DNA from: Olsenella intestinalis
GTDB taxonomy: Bacteria > Actinomycetota > Coriobacteriia > Coriobacteriales > Atopobiaceae
Reading direction: 5' to 3'
DNA: 64,000 nucleotides
Assembly: GCF_023276655.1 (NCBI RefSeq)
Contig: NZ_JALGRK010000001.1
Location: forward strand, 1,135,501 to 1,199,500
Shown here one piece after another: positions 1 to 7,956 of this stretch. Position numbers and translations under genes: made by a program. Position 1 is the stretch's first letter. Each line of letters starts with the position of its first letter. Below the pieces are notes generated by a model, which was not told the origin of the DNA, made no database searches, and saw nothing but the letters and a program-made list of their open reading frames with translations.

Positions 1-2
1 AG

Positions 3-644
3 ACCGTGGAGCAGATGAGGCGCATGGAGAACCTGCCCGAGCTCTCGGGCGAGGCGGAGTTCTTCCCGCCGCGCGCGGACGTCTACAACGCGCTTCGGCA
101 GACCGCGCCCGACGCGGTCCGCGTGATCGTCACGGGGCAGGACCCCTACCACGAGCCGGGTCAGGCCATGGGCCTCTCGTTCTCGGTGCGCGAGGGGGTG
201 CGCGTCCCGCCGTCGCTGCGCAACATCCTGAAGGAGCTCGAGGCCGACCTCGGCCACGTAGCCTCCTCGAGCGACCTCACGCCGTGGGCTCGCCAGGGGG
301 TGCTCCTGCTCAACACCGTCCTCACGGTCCCGCCGCACCAGGCGAACGGCCACGCCCGCCTCGGCTGGCAGCAGGTCACCTCGGCGGTCCTCGAGTGCGC
401 GCTCGCGCAGGGGCGCCCGACCGTCGTGCTCGCCTGGGGCAAGCAGGCGCTCTCGACCATCGAGTCGGTCCCGTCGCACGTGCTTCCAAGCGTGAGCGTC
501 ATCGCGTCGACGCACCCGTCGCCGCTGTCGGCGCGTCGCGCCACGGCGGATCTGCCGGCGTTTTTGGGCTCTCGGCCCTTCTCGCGCGCGAACGAGGCGC
601 TTGAGGCCGCGGGCGGCGAGGGCGTGGACTGGTGCTGCATCTAG
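3..644 (+). CDS. ung: Uracil-DNA glycosylase (family 1), 5' end outside the window
   Basis: Removes uracil from DNA in base-excision repair. The reading frame is already open at the window edge. A GTG at position 6 would give 212 aa, but family members usually have another 15-25 residues before the PPR-DVYNAL segment, so the true start is probably upstream and this is a 5'-partial gene. The water-activating motif GQDPYH lies at residues 44-49 counted from that GTG (catalytic Asp46), PPSLRNI follows at about 68-74, and the DNA-intercalating HPSPLS loop is near residue 168. All hallmark residues are present, so the enzyme should be active. It converges on the acylphosphatase gene with only 12 bases between the stop codons and no recognisable terminator. 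Confidence 0.95.
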   Translation, partial: TVEQMRRMENLPELSGEAEFFPPRADVYNALRQTAPDAVRVIVTGQDPYHEPGQAMGLSFSVREGVRVPPSLRNILKELEADLGHVASSSDLTPWARQGVLLLNTVLTVPPHQANGHARLGWQQVTSAVLECALAQGRPTVVLAWGKQALSTIESVPSHVLPSVSVIASTHPSPLSARRATADLPAFLGSRPFSRANEALEAAGGEGVDWCCI

Positions 645-656
645 ACTCGGCCGGGG

Positions 657-995
657 CTAGAACCTGACCGTGAACAGCCGCTCGTCCTCGATGGGGGAGA
701 TGTCGCTCTTCTCGGCGATCACGTACTCGATGGGGTGGGCCGCGAACACGCGGGAGAAGGCGCCGAAGTAGGTCGCTATCTGGTCAGGCGTGCCCTGGAG
801 CTCCTGCGTGACCGTGCCGTCGGGCTCGTTTCTGACCCAGCCGGTGCAGCCCACGCGCTCGGCGGTGAGCTTGGACGCCCAGCGGAAGCCGACGCCCTGG
901 ACCTCGCCGGCGTACGAGAGGTGCAGGCGGCGAAGCGCGCCGAACCCGCCCGGCTCGTGCGCGCCTTCCGTCGATTTGCTGGTGTTCGCCGTCAC
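657..995 (-). CDS. acyP: Acylphosphatase
   Basis: Small enzyme hydrolysing acyl-phosphates such as acetyl-phosphate or carbamoyl-phosphate. The core has the family signature: G-x-V-Q-G-V-G-F-R-W, whose Arg binds phosphate, followed by GWVRNEPDGTV with the catalytic Asn, and a C-terminal FTVRF strand. The frame is open further upstream to 1043. I chose the GTG at 995 because GGGGAGG sits four bases before it, whereas nothing comparable precedes the upstream start. This gives 112 aa, about 20 longer than the minimal family, with the excess in a polar N-terminal extension. It is divergent from the lipoprotein gene at 1119. A copy of the dispersed GCTCTTCTCG motif falls in its C-terminal part. 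Confidence 0.9.
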   Translation of the reverse strand: MTANTSKSTEGAHEPGGFGALRRLHLSYAGEVQGVGFRWASKLTAERVGCTGWVRNEPDGTVTQELQGTPDQIATYFGAFSRVFAAHPIEYVIAEKSDISPIEDERLFTVRF

Positions 996-1118
996 TGGGC
1001 CTCCCCGTGGCGTTGGCCGTTGCGTCAAGCCGTACAATAGCACCCATCATGGCGTTCGTGCGCGCCAGGCTCGATGAGTTGGACGACGGCGGAGTCGGCT
1101 TCCGCCTTAGGAGGAACG

Positions 1119-3041
1119 ATGAACTACACCAGGAGAAACTTCCTCGCACTGACGGGCGTGGCCTCGATGATGGGGCTTGCCGCCTGCGCGGGCGCCCAGC
1201 CGGCGCAGCCCGCGAACGACCAGCCGAGCGAGCCCCAGGTCGACCTCAACGAGTTCAAGGGACTCGAGCTCAACCAGGGCGCCTGGAAGTACGACTCCGA
1301 GCACGACTGCTACTACCAGCTCGGCGTGAAGTACTGCCTCAAGCCCGCCAACGACAGCTACGAGTCGCTGGCGATCTTCGTCCCCGGCGCGTACTTCGAC
1401 GCGAAGCCCAACGGCGACACCTTCACCTGCACGCCCAAGGCCGACGCGCGCGTGGGCTCCTTCACGCCCAAGACGGCGCCGATCGTGATGCCGATCAACT
1501 CCGCCAACCTCGCCGCGCGCGCCTGCCCCGCGGCCTACTCCTACGAGGGCCTGGGCACTTACCTCTCGCAGGGCCTCATCTACGTCTACGCGGGATTCCG
1601 CGGCAGGTCGGGCGGTTATGTGAGCGGCTCCACCGAGATGTACCCCGGAGGCGCCCCCTGGCCCGTCGTCGACCTCAAGGCGGCCATCAGGTACCTGCGC
1701 TACAACGCCGAGGCGCTTCCCTGCAACGCCGAGAGGATCTTCTCGTTCGGCTATGGCTACGGCGGCGGGGTCTCGACGGTGCTCGGCGCCTCGGGCGACT
1801 CGGCGCTGTTCACCAAGTACCTCGAGTCCATCGGCGCGGCGACTCACGACGGCAAGGGCGCGACGATCTCCGACCGCATCTTCGGCTCGGCGTCGTGGTG
1901 TCCCATCACCTCGTTCGACGTGGCCGACAGCTCCTACGAGTGGATGATGGGCCAGTTCGCAAACGACGGCGCCCGCGCCGACGGCACCTGGACGCAGGCC
2001 CTCTCGCGCGACCTCGCCGCGTCCTACGGCGACTACATCAACCAGATGGACCTGCGCGACGAGAATGACACCCACCTCACGCTCGAGTCAGTCGATGACG
2101 GCATGTACCTCGAGGGCTCCTACTACGAGCACATGGTCGACCTGATCGAGTCGGCCGCGAACGACTTCTTCTCGCGCACCGAGTTCCCCTACACCGAGAC
2201 GCCCTCGCGCGTGCTCGACCCGGCCTTCCCCGGCGACCCCAACCTCGTGGCCGGTGCCGCCGCCGAGGTCGACCTCATGGCGGGCACCGCCCAGGACGCC
2301 GCCGTGGCGACCGCCGGCGCGAACGCCGCGACGGATGCCGCGGTCGCCGGTGCCGACCCCTCCGCCGCGCAGGTGGGCGTCTCTACGGTCGAGGCAACGG
2401 TCTACGACACGCCCGCGAGCTACATCGCGGCGCTCAACTCCGACTACCGCTGGATCACGCACAGCTCCACGCGAAACACGACGCGCGTGGCAGGACTCTG
2501 GGACTTCGTCACGCACTGCCGCAGGCCTGATCGCTCCGTCGGCGCGTTCGACGCCGCCGACCGCTCCACGGTCGCCAACCAGCTCTTCGGCATCGCCGAC
2601 AAGTCGACCCTGCACTTCGACGGCACGATCGCGTCGCTGGTCTCCAAGAACCATGACGCGTATGCCAAGGCTGCCGGCTGGCAGGAGAGCTACCTCGCCG
2701 ACTGGTCCGGCGACGTCGTCTTGAAGGACGCTCAGGACGCCGACATGGCCCAGCGTGTTAACGCGATGAACCCGCTCTACCACCTGAGTGGCCACTATGC
2801 GGGCTACGGTGCCGCCTCGGTCGCGCCCAACTGGCGCATCAACGCGGGTCTCTTCCAGACCAACGTCTCGATGACCTGCGAGGCCAACCTCGCGCTCGCC
2901 CTCTCGCACTTCGACGGCGTCCAGAAGGTCGACTTCACCGAGGTCTGGGGCAAGGGCTTCGAGCTCGCCGAGCGCGAGGGCGACCCGCAGGCGAACTTCG
3001 TGTCCTGGGTCGTCTCCTGCTGCCCGGAGCCCACGGCGTAG
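1119..3041 (+). CDS. Tat-type lipoprotein, tannase-like alpha/beta-hydrolase with degenerate active site
   Basis: A 640-aa exported protein. The start is set by AGGAGG ending six bases before ATG 1119. The N-terminus has a twin-arginine motif (RRNFLAL, residues 5-11) and a lipobox LAAC with Cys23, so it is probably exported folded and lipid-anchored. Length and conserved blocks resemble subtype B tannase/feruloyl-esterase-like proteins (recognition from memory, moderate certainty). The nucleophile elbow, normally G-x-S-x-G, reads GYGYGGG at residues 211-217 with no Ser in the nucleophile position. By my alignment the later acid and His positions are Gln580 and Phe614. An Ala/Asp-rich insert of about 45 residues lies near residues 380-425. 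It therefore looks like a non-catalytic relative, perhaps a binding protein. A GC-rich hairpin follows the stop. Confidence 0.7.
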   Translation: MNYTRRNFLALTGVASMMGLAACAGAQPAQPANDQPSEPQVDLNEFKGLELNQGAWKYDSEHDCYYQLGVKYCLKPANDSYESLAIFVPGAYFDAKPNGDTFTCTPKADARVGSFTPKTAPIVMPINSANLAARACPAAYSYEGLGTYLSQGLIYVYAGFRGRSGGYVSGSTEMYPGGAPWPVVDLKAAIRYLRYNAEALPCNAERIFSFGYGYGGGVSTVLGASGDSALFTKYLESIGAATHDGKGATISDRIFGSASWCPITSFDVADSSYEWMMGQFANDGARADGTWTQALSRDLAASYGDYINQMDLRDENDTHLTLESVDDGMYLEGSYYEHMVDLIESAANDFFSRTEFPYTETPSRVLDPAFPGDPNLVAGAAAEVDLMAGTAQDAAVATAGANAATDAAVAGADPSAAQVGVSTVEATVYDTPASYIAALNSDYRWITHSSTRNTTRVAGLWDFVTHCRRPDRSVGAFDAADRSTVANQLFGIADKSTLHFDGTIASLVSKNHDAYAKAAGWQESYLADWSGDVVLKDAQDADMAQRVNAMNPLYHLSGHYAGYGAASVAPNWRINAGLFQTNVSMTCEANLALALSHFDGVQKVDFTEVWGKGFELAEREGDPQANFVSWVVSCCPEPTA

Positions 3042-3074
3042 CGGACGCTCGCGTCGCGACATAGGCTGGTCGTC

Positions 3075-3117
3075 CTCGGCCGTCGCGGCTCCTGCCGTGG
3101 CGGCCGAGCTCTTCTCG
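3075..3117 (+). terminator. Candidate terminator after the tannase-like lipoprotein gene
   Basis: The arms CTCGGCCG (3075-3082) and CGGCCGAG (3101-3108) are perfectly complementary, with extra pairing inside the loop, followed by the pyrimidine-rich CTCTTCTC. That tail is also a copy of the dispersed 9-mer motif. There is no pure T run, so efficiency is uncertain. Confidence 0.4.
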
Positions 3118-3171
3118 CCTGCGTTGACACGTCCCAAGATGTGCAGATTTGCAGGGCGGCTCAAACGCGTG

Positions 3172-3180
3172 TGCTAGCAT
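3172..3180 (+). promoter_or_regulatory. Candidate extended -10 promoter for carD
   Basis: TGCTAGCAT fits an extended -10 (TGn followed by a TATAAT-like hexamer) 31 bases before the carD GTG. No good -35 hexamer is seen at 16-18 bases. The same nine bases occur on the minus strand before the giant gene starting at 41057. Confidence 0.35.
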
Positions 3181-3210
3181 GACTTTTAGGAAAACCGCAG
3201 GAGAAAGCAG

Positions 3211-3714
3211 GTGCGCATGTATCAGGTAGGGGAGTATATCGTCCATCCCGGCCAGGGAGTCTGCAGGGTGGAGGGCGTCGTCGAGAGCGACATGTCCGTC
3301 TACATGCTGCACCCGCTGAGCGACTCCCATGGCATGCGCATCAGCTTCCCGGTCGAGAGCGAGTCGAGGCTGCGCCCCGTCGTCTCGCGCGAGCAGGCGC
3401 AGGGGCTGATCGACGGTTACGGCGACATGGACGTCGAGGAGACCGACGGCGGCAGCGTCGCGCTCGAGGAGGAGCACTTCAAGCACGAGCTGCGCTTCGG
3501 CACCTGCGGTGACGCCGTGCGCGTCGTGAAGACGTTCCGCCGTCGCATCGCCGAGGCGCAGGCGGCGAACAAGAAGCCGCCCGTGGTCTACCAGCGCCTG
3601 CTCAAGCAGGCGTCAGAGCGCTCGCTGCAGGAGCTCTCCGTCGCGCTCGACCTCACCGAGGACGAGGTGCTCGGCATGTTCGAGCGCGCCGACGACTACG
3701 CGAAGGCGCAGTAG
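3211..3714 (+). CDS. carD: CarD-family transcription regulator
   Basis: A 167-aa member of the CarD/CdnL family, which binds the RNA polymerase beta subunit and stabilises open promoter complexes, notably at rRNA promoters. Residues 1-60 form the RNAP-interacting Tudor-like domain, opening with Y-x-V-G-E-Y-I-V-H-P-G-Q-G-V. The C-terminal half is the all-helical DNA-binding domain, including K-x-P-x-V-Y-Q-R-L-L-K. The start is either GTG 3211 or ATG 3217. AGGAG at 3199-3203 is seven bases from the GTG and thirteen from the ATG, so I chose the GTG. It stands alone between two terminators, consistent with an independently controlled regulator. Confidence 0.9.
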   Translation: MRMYQVGEYIVHPGQGVCRVEGVVESDMSVYMLHPLSDSHGMRISFPVESESRLRPVVSREQAQGLIDGYGDMDVEETDGGSVALEEEHFKHELRFGTCGDAVRVVKTFRRRIAEAQAANKKPPVVYQRLLKQASERSLQELSVALDLTEDEVLGMFERADDYAKAQ

Positions 3715-3741
3715 CGGAGCCGCCGCATCGCGTGACGTCAG

Positions 3742-3782
3742 ACGGCCTCGAGGGCGACTCGCGCCCCCGAGGCCGTTTTCTT
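3742..3782 (+). terminator. Rho-independent terminator of carD
   Basis: The stem ACGGCCTCG (3743-3751) pairs with CGAGGCCGT (3769-3777), is extended inward by GC pairs, and ends in TTTTC. Nearly the same stem recurs after the third GT2 gene near 52626. Confidence 0.85.
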
Positions 3783-3827
3783 GGCATCGGCTGATTGTGG
3801 TCGCGCCCCCGAGGGGGCGCCGGTTCG

Positions 3828-5012
3828 CTAGTCCTTGAACGCGCTCAGGTAGATCTTGCGGACGTCCTCGGGGGTCAGCTGCATGAAGCTGCCGAAGCGC
3901 TCTCCCTTGCTGAGCTTGATCGACTCGACCAGGCCGTCGACCTCGTCCTTCGTCATGTTGAACTCGTCGAGCGTGCGCGGCATGCCGAGCGAGCAGAAGA
4001 ACACCTGCACGCAGTCGATGGCGCTCATCGCGTCGGCGAGGTCGTCGCCGGTGGGCACCAGGCCGAAGACCTCGCGGCCGAGCAGCACGAAGCGCGCGGG
4101 GTTGACGTGGCAGACGTGGCGCATCCACGCGGGGAACATGACGGCAAGCCCGGCGCCGTGCGTGATCTCGGGGTGCGCGGCGGACAGCTCGTGCTCGAGG
4201 CCGTGCGAGGCCCAGTCCTCGTCGCGACCCACGCCGAAGAGGCCGTTGTGGGCAAGCGTCGACGCCCACATGATGGTCGCGCGGGCATCGTAGTCGTCGG
4301 GGTCGCGCACGAGGTGCAGCGCCTCGGTGCGGATCGTGCGCAGCGCGGCGAGCGCGAGGTTGTCGGTCATCGCGACGGAGCCGGTCGACGAGAAGAACCG
4401 CTCGAAGATGTGGGCGCACATGTCGGTCACGCCGGAGAACGTCTGCCACGCCGGCAGCGTCATCGTGAGCTCGGGGTTCATGAACGCGGCGCGGGGCCTG
4501 AAGAGGTCGGCGTTCATGCCGCGCTTGGCGTGCTCCGCGTCGTTCTGGATGACGCAGGAGTTGGACGCCTCGCTGCCGGCGGCCGGGATCGTGAGGACCG
4601 CGGCGATGGGCAGGGCGTCGGTGGGCTGGACGGGGTTCGGACGACGGAAGAAGTCCCAGGCGTCACCGTCGTAGACGGCGCCGCAGGCGATCGCCTTGGC
4701 CGTGTCGATCGCCGATCCGCCACCGATGGGCACGATGAGGTCGACCTCGGCCTCGCGCGCGGCCGCGACGCCGTCACGGACGAGGGCGATCTCGGGGTTG
4801 GGACGCACGCCGCCGTGCTCGATGCAGGTGACGCCGGCGCCCTCGAGCGACGCCTTGACGCGTGCCAGCAGGCCCGACCTCACGACGTGGCCCTGTCCGA
4901 AGACGAGAAGAGCCCGCCTCGCGCCCGCGGAGGCTGCCCAGGGACCGATCTTCTCCTCGGCGTCCCTGCCAAAGACGAACTGGGTGGGAGAGGTCCACGC
5001 GAAGTCGTTCAT
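3828..5012 (-). CDS. Iron-type alcohol dehydrogenase (butanol dehydrogenase-like)
   Basis: A 394-aa member of the group III, metal-dependent alcohol dehydrogenase family. These NAD(P)H enzymes interconvert aldehydes and alcohols in fermentation or aldehyde detoxification. The cofactor motif IGGGSAIDTAKA occupies residues 96-107. The expected metal ligands are Asp197, His201 (GVTDMCAHIFERF), His270 (HGLEHELS) and His285 (ITHGAG). The sequence most resembles the YqhD/BdhA branch, but the substrate cannot be read from it. GGAGG lies four bases before ATG 5012. It is a single gene facing carD. A palindromic GC hairpin at about 3801-3819 lies beyond its stop but has no T run. Confidence 0.9.
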   Translation of the reverse strand: MNDFAWTSPTQFVFGRDAEEKIGPWAASAGARRALLVFGQGHVVRSGLLARVKASLEGAGVTCIEHGGVRPNPEIALVRDGVAAAREAEVDLIVPIGGGSAIDTAKAIACGAVYDGDAWDFFRRPNPVQPTDALPIAAVLTIPAAGSEASNSCVIQNDAEHAKRGMNADLFRPRAAFMNPELTMTLPAWQTFSGVTDMCAHIFERFFSSTGSVAMTDNLALAALRTIRTEALHLVRDPDDYDARATIMWASTLAHNGLFGVGRDEDWASHGLEHELSAAHPEITHGAGLAVMFPAWMRHVCHVNPARFVLLGREVFGLVPTGDDLADAMSAIDCVQVFFCSLGMPRTLDEFNMTKDEVDGLVESIKLSKGERFGSFMQLTPEDVRKIYLSAFKD

Positions 5013-5107
5013 GATGCCTCCAAGGCCTTGTGCCGCGCTCCGGCGGTGTCAACGTTTCGATACTGGTTCACTATAGCAAGGTGCGGGGGCGGCGACACCG
5101 CGTTGGG

Positions 5108-5113
5108 TACAAT
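5108..5113 (+). promoter_or_regulatory. Candidate -10 box before the ACT-domain gene
   Basis: TACAAT is located 31 bases before ATG 5145 in the gap between the divergent adh and ACT genes. No convincing -35 is seen. Confidence 0.3.
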
Positions 5114-5144
5114 GGCGAAAGTATCGACGAACGTTGGGAGAACC

Positions 5145-5441
5145 ATGGCCACAGCTAACGAAGAGTCCAAGTCGCGCGCCATCATCACCGTGCTCGGTAG
5201 CGACCGTTCCGGCATCGTCGCCGAGGTCGCCGGCACCCTTGCCGAGCACGACGCCAACATCCTGGACATCTCGCAGACCATCCTCCAGGGCATCTTCACC
5301 ATGACCATGCTGGTTGACCTGTCCGGCTCCGACGTGGAGTTCGCGCAGCTCCAGGACAAGCTGCAGGAGCTCTCCGGCAGGCTCGGCGTGCAGATCACCA
5401 TGCAGCGCGAGGAAGTCTTCAACTTCATGTACCGGCTCTAG
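5145..5441 (+). CDS. ACT-domain protein (UPF0237 type)
   Basis: A 98-aa protein that is essentially two small-molecule-binding ACT-like units: residues 10-80 begin with AIITVLGSDRSGIVAEVAGTLAE and include the N-I-L-D-I-S-Q segment typical of the UPF0237 group. ACT domains usually bind amino acids and regulate enzymes or transcription, and the ligand here is unknown. ATG 5145 was chosen because GGGAGA lies three bases upstream. An in-frame ATG at 5112 would add 11 residues but has no ribosome site. In many Gram-positive bacteria this gene precedes a DUF711 protein; here it precedes citrate synthase after a 57-base gap. Confidence 0.85.
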   Translation: MATANEESKSRAIITVLGSDRSGIVAEVAGTLAEHDANILDISQTILQGIFTMTMLVDLSGSDVEFAQLQDKLQELSGRLGVQITMQREEVFNFMYRL

Positions 5442-5498
5442 CCGTCGCGGCCTCGCGCCGCGCGGCCGCGCACCGGGCGTTCGAGAGAGGAGTGATCG

Positions 5499-6965
5499 AT
5501 GGCTCAGGACTCCCGCCCCCTCACGCCGAGGAGGCGTTTTCTCACCAGGCAGCAGACCTCCGCCCTCGTCCACATCGCGGACGAGTATCCCATGCCGTCA
5601 GAGGGCATGGGCATCGGCGACGCCGCGCGCCTCCTCTACGAGGGCGGCCGCACCGTCGACGACGTCGACCCGGAGCTCTACGCCACGTACGACGTCAAGC
5701 GCGGCCTGCGCAACGCCGACGGCTCGGGCGTCCTGGTCGGCCTCACCACGATCTCGGACGTCCACGGCTACCGCCGCGTCGACGGCCGCGTCGAGCCCGA
5801 CGAGGGCGACCTGCGCTATCGCGGCTACCACGTCGGCGACCTGGTCGAGGCCTCCCAGCGCGAGGGCCGCTTCGGCTACGAGGAGGTCGCCTACCTGCTG
5901 CTGACCGGCTCGCTTCCCACCACCGACCAGCTCGCGGACTTCTCCGCGCGCATCGGCAGTCGCCGCCAGCTGCCCGAGGGCTACATCAGCATCTTCCCGC
6001 GCGCCACCTACAGCCACTCGATCATGAACGTCCTGCAGCGCGCGACCCTGCTCCTCTACGCCTTCGACGAGTCAGCCGACGACACCGACCCCGTCCACGA
6101 GGTCGACGTCGCCCTGTCGCTGCTCGCTCGCTGGCCGCGCGTCGCCAGCATCGCCCACCAGGCCTACGTCGCGCACGAGAGTGGCGAGCGCCTCGTCATC
6201 CCGCCCGCGCGCGAGGACTTCTCCATGGCCGAGACCGTCCTCGACGTGCTGCGCGGCCCCGAGGGCTTCAGCCGCGAGGAGGCCATGCTCCTCGACGTCA
6301 TGCTCATGCTCCACGCCGAGCACGGCGGCGGCAACAACTCGACCTTCACCTGCAGGGTCCTGAGCAGCTCGGCCACCGACGCCTACTCCGCCTACGCCTC
6401 GGCCCTCGGCTCGCTCAAGGGCCCGCGCCACGGCGGCGCCAACGCCAAGGCCGGCCTCATGGTGGAGGACGCCCTCGCGCACATCGCCGACCCCTCCTCC
6501 GACGACCAGGTCGCCGACTACCTCGCCCGCGTCCTCGCCGGCGACGCCTTCGACGGCCGCGGCCTCATCTACGGCATCGGCCACGCCGTCTACACCAAGA
6601 GCGACCCGCGCGCCCAGGTCGTCAAGGGCTACGCCCGCACCATGGCCGCGCGCAAGGGCCCCGAGCTCGCCGCCCAGTTCGAGCTCGCCGAGAAGATCGA
6701 GCGCCTCGCCCCCGAGGTCATGCGGGACGTTCGCGGCATCACCAAGCCGCTCTGCGCCAACATCGACCTCTATACCGGCATCGTCTACCGCATGCTCGGC
6801 ATCCCCGACGACCTCTTCACTCCGATCTTCGCGATCGCGCGCATGGCCGGCTGGGCCGCCCACCGCATGGAGGAGATCTACGGCCCCGCGCGCATCATCC
6901 GCCCGGCGTACAACTCCGTCTTCTCCGACCGCACCTACGTCCCCATCGCCGAGCGCAAGGCCTAG
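5499..6965 (+). CDS. Citrate (or 2-methylcitrate) synthase
   Basis: A 488-aa si-type citrate synthase that condenses acetyl-CoA with oxaloacetate (or propionyl-CoA in methylcitrate variants). Catalytic residues are visible as His311 in KGPRHGGAN, His362 in GIGHAVYTK and Asp423 in ANIDLYTG. The second motif has Ala where E. coli has Arg (GHRVYK), a variant also known in clostridial enzymes. An N-terminal extension of about 45 residues precedes the conserved core. AGAGGAG lies six bases before ATG 5499. The HAD phosphatase gene begins two bases after the stop, so the two are cotranscribed. In a fermentative actinobacterium its likely role is glutamate precursor supply (inference). Confidence 0.93.
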   Translation: MAQDSRPLTPRRRFLTRQQTSALVHIADEYPMPSEGMGIGDAARLLYEGGRTVDDVDPELYATYDVKRGLRNADGSGVLVGLTTISDVHGYRRVDGRVEPDEGDLRYRGYHVGDLVEASQREGRFGYEEVAYLLLTGSLPTTDQLADFSARIGSRRQLPEGYISIFPRATYSHSIMNVLQRATLLLYAFDESADDTDPVHEVDVALSLLARWPRVASIAHQAYVAHESGERLVIPPAREDFSMAETVLDVLRGPEGFSREEAMLLDVMLMLHAEHGGGNNSTFTCRVLSSSATDAYSAYASALGSLKGPRHGGANAKAGLMVEDALAHIADPSSDDQVADYLARVLAGDAFDGRGLIYGIGHAVYTKSDPRAQVVKGYARTMAARKGPELAAQFELAEKIERLAPEVMRDVRGITKPLCANIDLYTGIVYRMLGIPDDLFTPIFAIARMAGWAAHRMEEIYGPARIIRPAYNSVFSDRTYVPIAERKA

Positions 6966-6967
6966 CC

Positions 6968-7834
6968 ATGCCCATCCGCGTCGTCTTCTGCGACATGGAC
7001 GGCACCTTCCTCACGCGCGACAAGCGCGTCCTGGGCGAGAACCTCGCCCTCCTCGACCGCCTGGCCGAGAAGAGCGTGCCCTTCGTGCCCTGCTCCGGCC
7101 GGATCTGGAGGGGGCTGCCGGCCGAGGTGCTCGCCCACCCGGCGACGCGCTATGCCATAGGCTCCGACGGTGCCGTGGTCATGGGCCTCCACGACGCACC
7201 CGCCACCGCACCCGACACCGCATCCGCCGACGAGCGCCCGGCCATGCGCCTGCACCTCTCGTCGATGGGCGTCCGTCGCACCCGCGAGCTCTACGAGCGC
7301 GTGCGCGACCTGCCCGTGACCTTCGACGTCCTCTGGGACGGCCGCGTCTATAGCGAGCGCCGCCGCCTCGAGCTGCTCTCGACCTTCCCGATCGAGCCGC
7401 ACGACCTGCGCACGATCATGAGCCTCCGCACGCCGCTCGACGTTGACGTGCCCACGCTCCTCGAGAGCCTCCCCGACGTCGAGCGCGTCACCATGATCTG
7501 GGCCGACGACGCCACCGGTGCCGCCGCGCTCGCCGCCGCCGCGGCCGACGACACCCTCCACTGCACGAGCTCGGGCCCCACCAACGTCGAGGTGATGGAC
7601 CTTGCGACCTCCAAGGGCTCCGCCGCGCGCTGGCTCTGCTCCCACCTCGGCGTCGCGCCCGCCGACGCCATCGCCTTCGGCGACTCGCCCAACGACCTCT
7701 CGATGGCGCCCGCCGTCGGCACCTTCGTCGCGATGGCCAACGCCTCGCCCGACGTCAAGGCCGCCGCGACCTGCGTGAGCGCCCACGACTGCGACCACGC
7801 GGGCGTCGCGCGCCACCTCGCGCCGCTGCTCTAG
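6968..7834 (+). CDS. HAD-superfamily Cof-type phosphatase
   Basis: A 288-aa hydrolase of the Cof/subfamily IIB type, which generally dephosphorylates sugar phosphates or related metabolites. Motif I, DMDGT, is at residues 9-13 (nucleophile Asp9, acid/base Asp11). Motif IV, GDSPND, is at residues 238-243, and the cap domain lies between. The substrate is not predictable from sequence. It starts two bases after the citrate synthase stop and has no separate ribosome site beyond the end of that gene, which suggests translational coupling. Confidence 0.85.
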   Translation: MPIRVVFCDMDGTFLTRDKRVLGENLALLDRLAEKSVPFVPCSGRIWRGLPAEVLAHPATRYAIGSDGAVVMGLHDAPATAPDTASADERPAMRLHLSSMGVRRTRELYERVRDLPVTFDVLWDGRVYSERRRLELLSTFPIEPHDLRTIMSLRTPLDVDVPTLLESLPDVERVTMIWADDATGAAALAAAAADDTLHCTSSGPTNVEVMDLATSKGSAARWLCSHLGVAPADAIAFGDSPNDLSMAPAVGTFVAMANASPDVKAAATCVSAHDCDHAGVARHLAPLL

Positions 7835-7881
7835 GCGCAGATCACCCTCGGCCCGCGCCCGCACGGCCTCCCTCGGCCCGT

Positions 7882-7919
7882 CAAAAGGAGACCGCCCCGC
7901 CGTGTGGCGGAGCGGTCTC
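7882..7919 (-). terminator. Rho-independent terminator of kup
   Basis: A 14-bp stem (arms 7888-7901 and 7906-7919) with a four-base loop. On the minus strand it is followed by CTTTTG. It may also block read-through from the convergent HAD gene. Confidence 0.8.
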
Positions 7920-7956
7920 GCATGTTCGTGCCTGGCGTGGGGGAGAGGAGCGTGGC

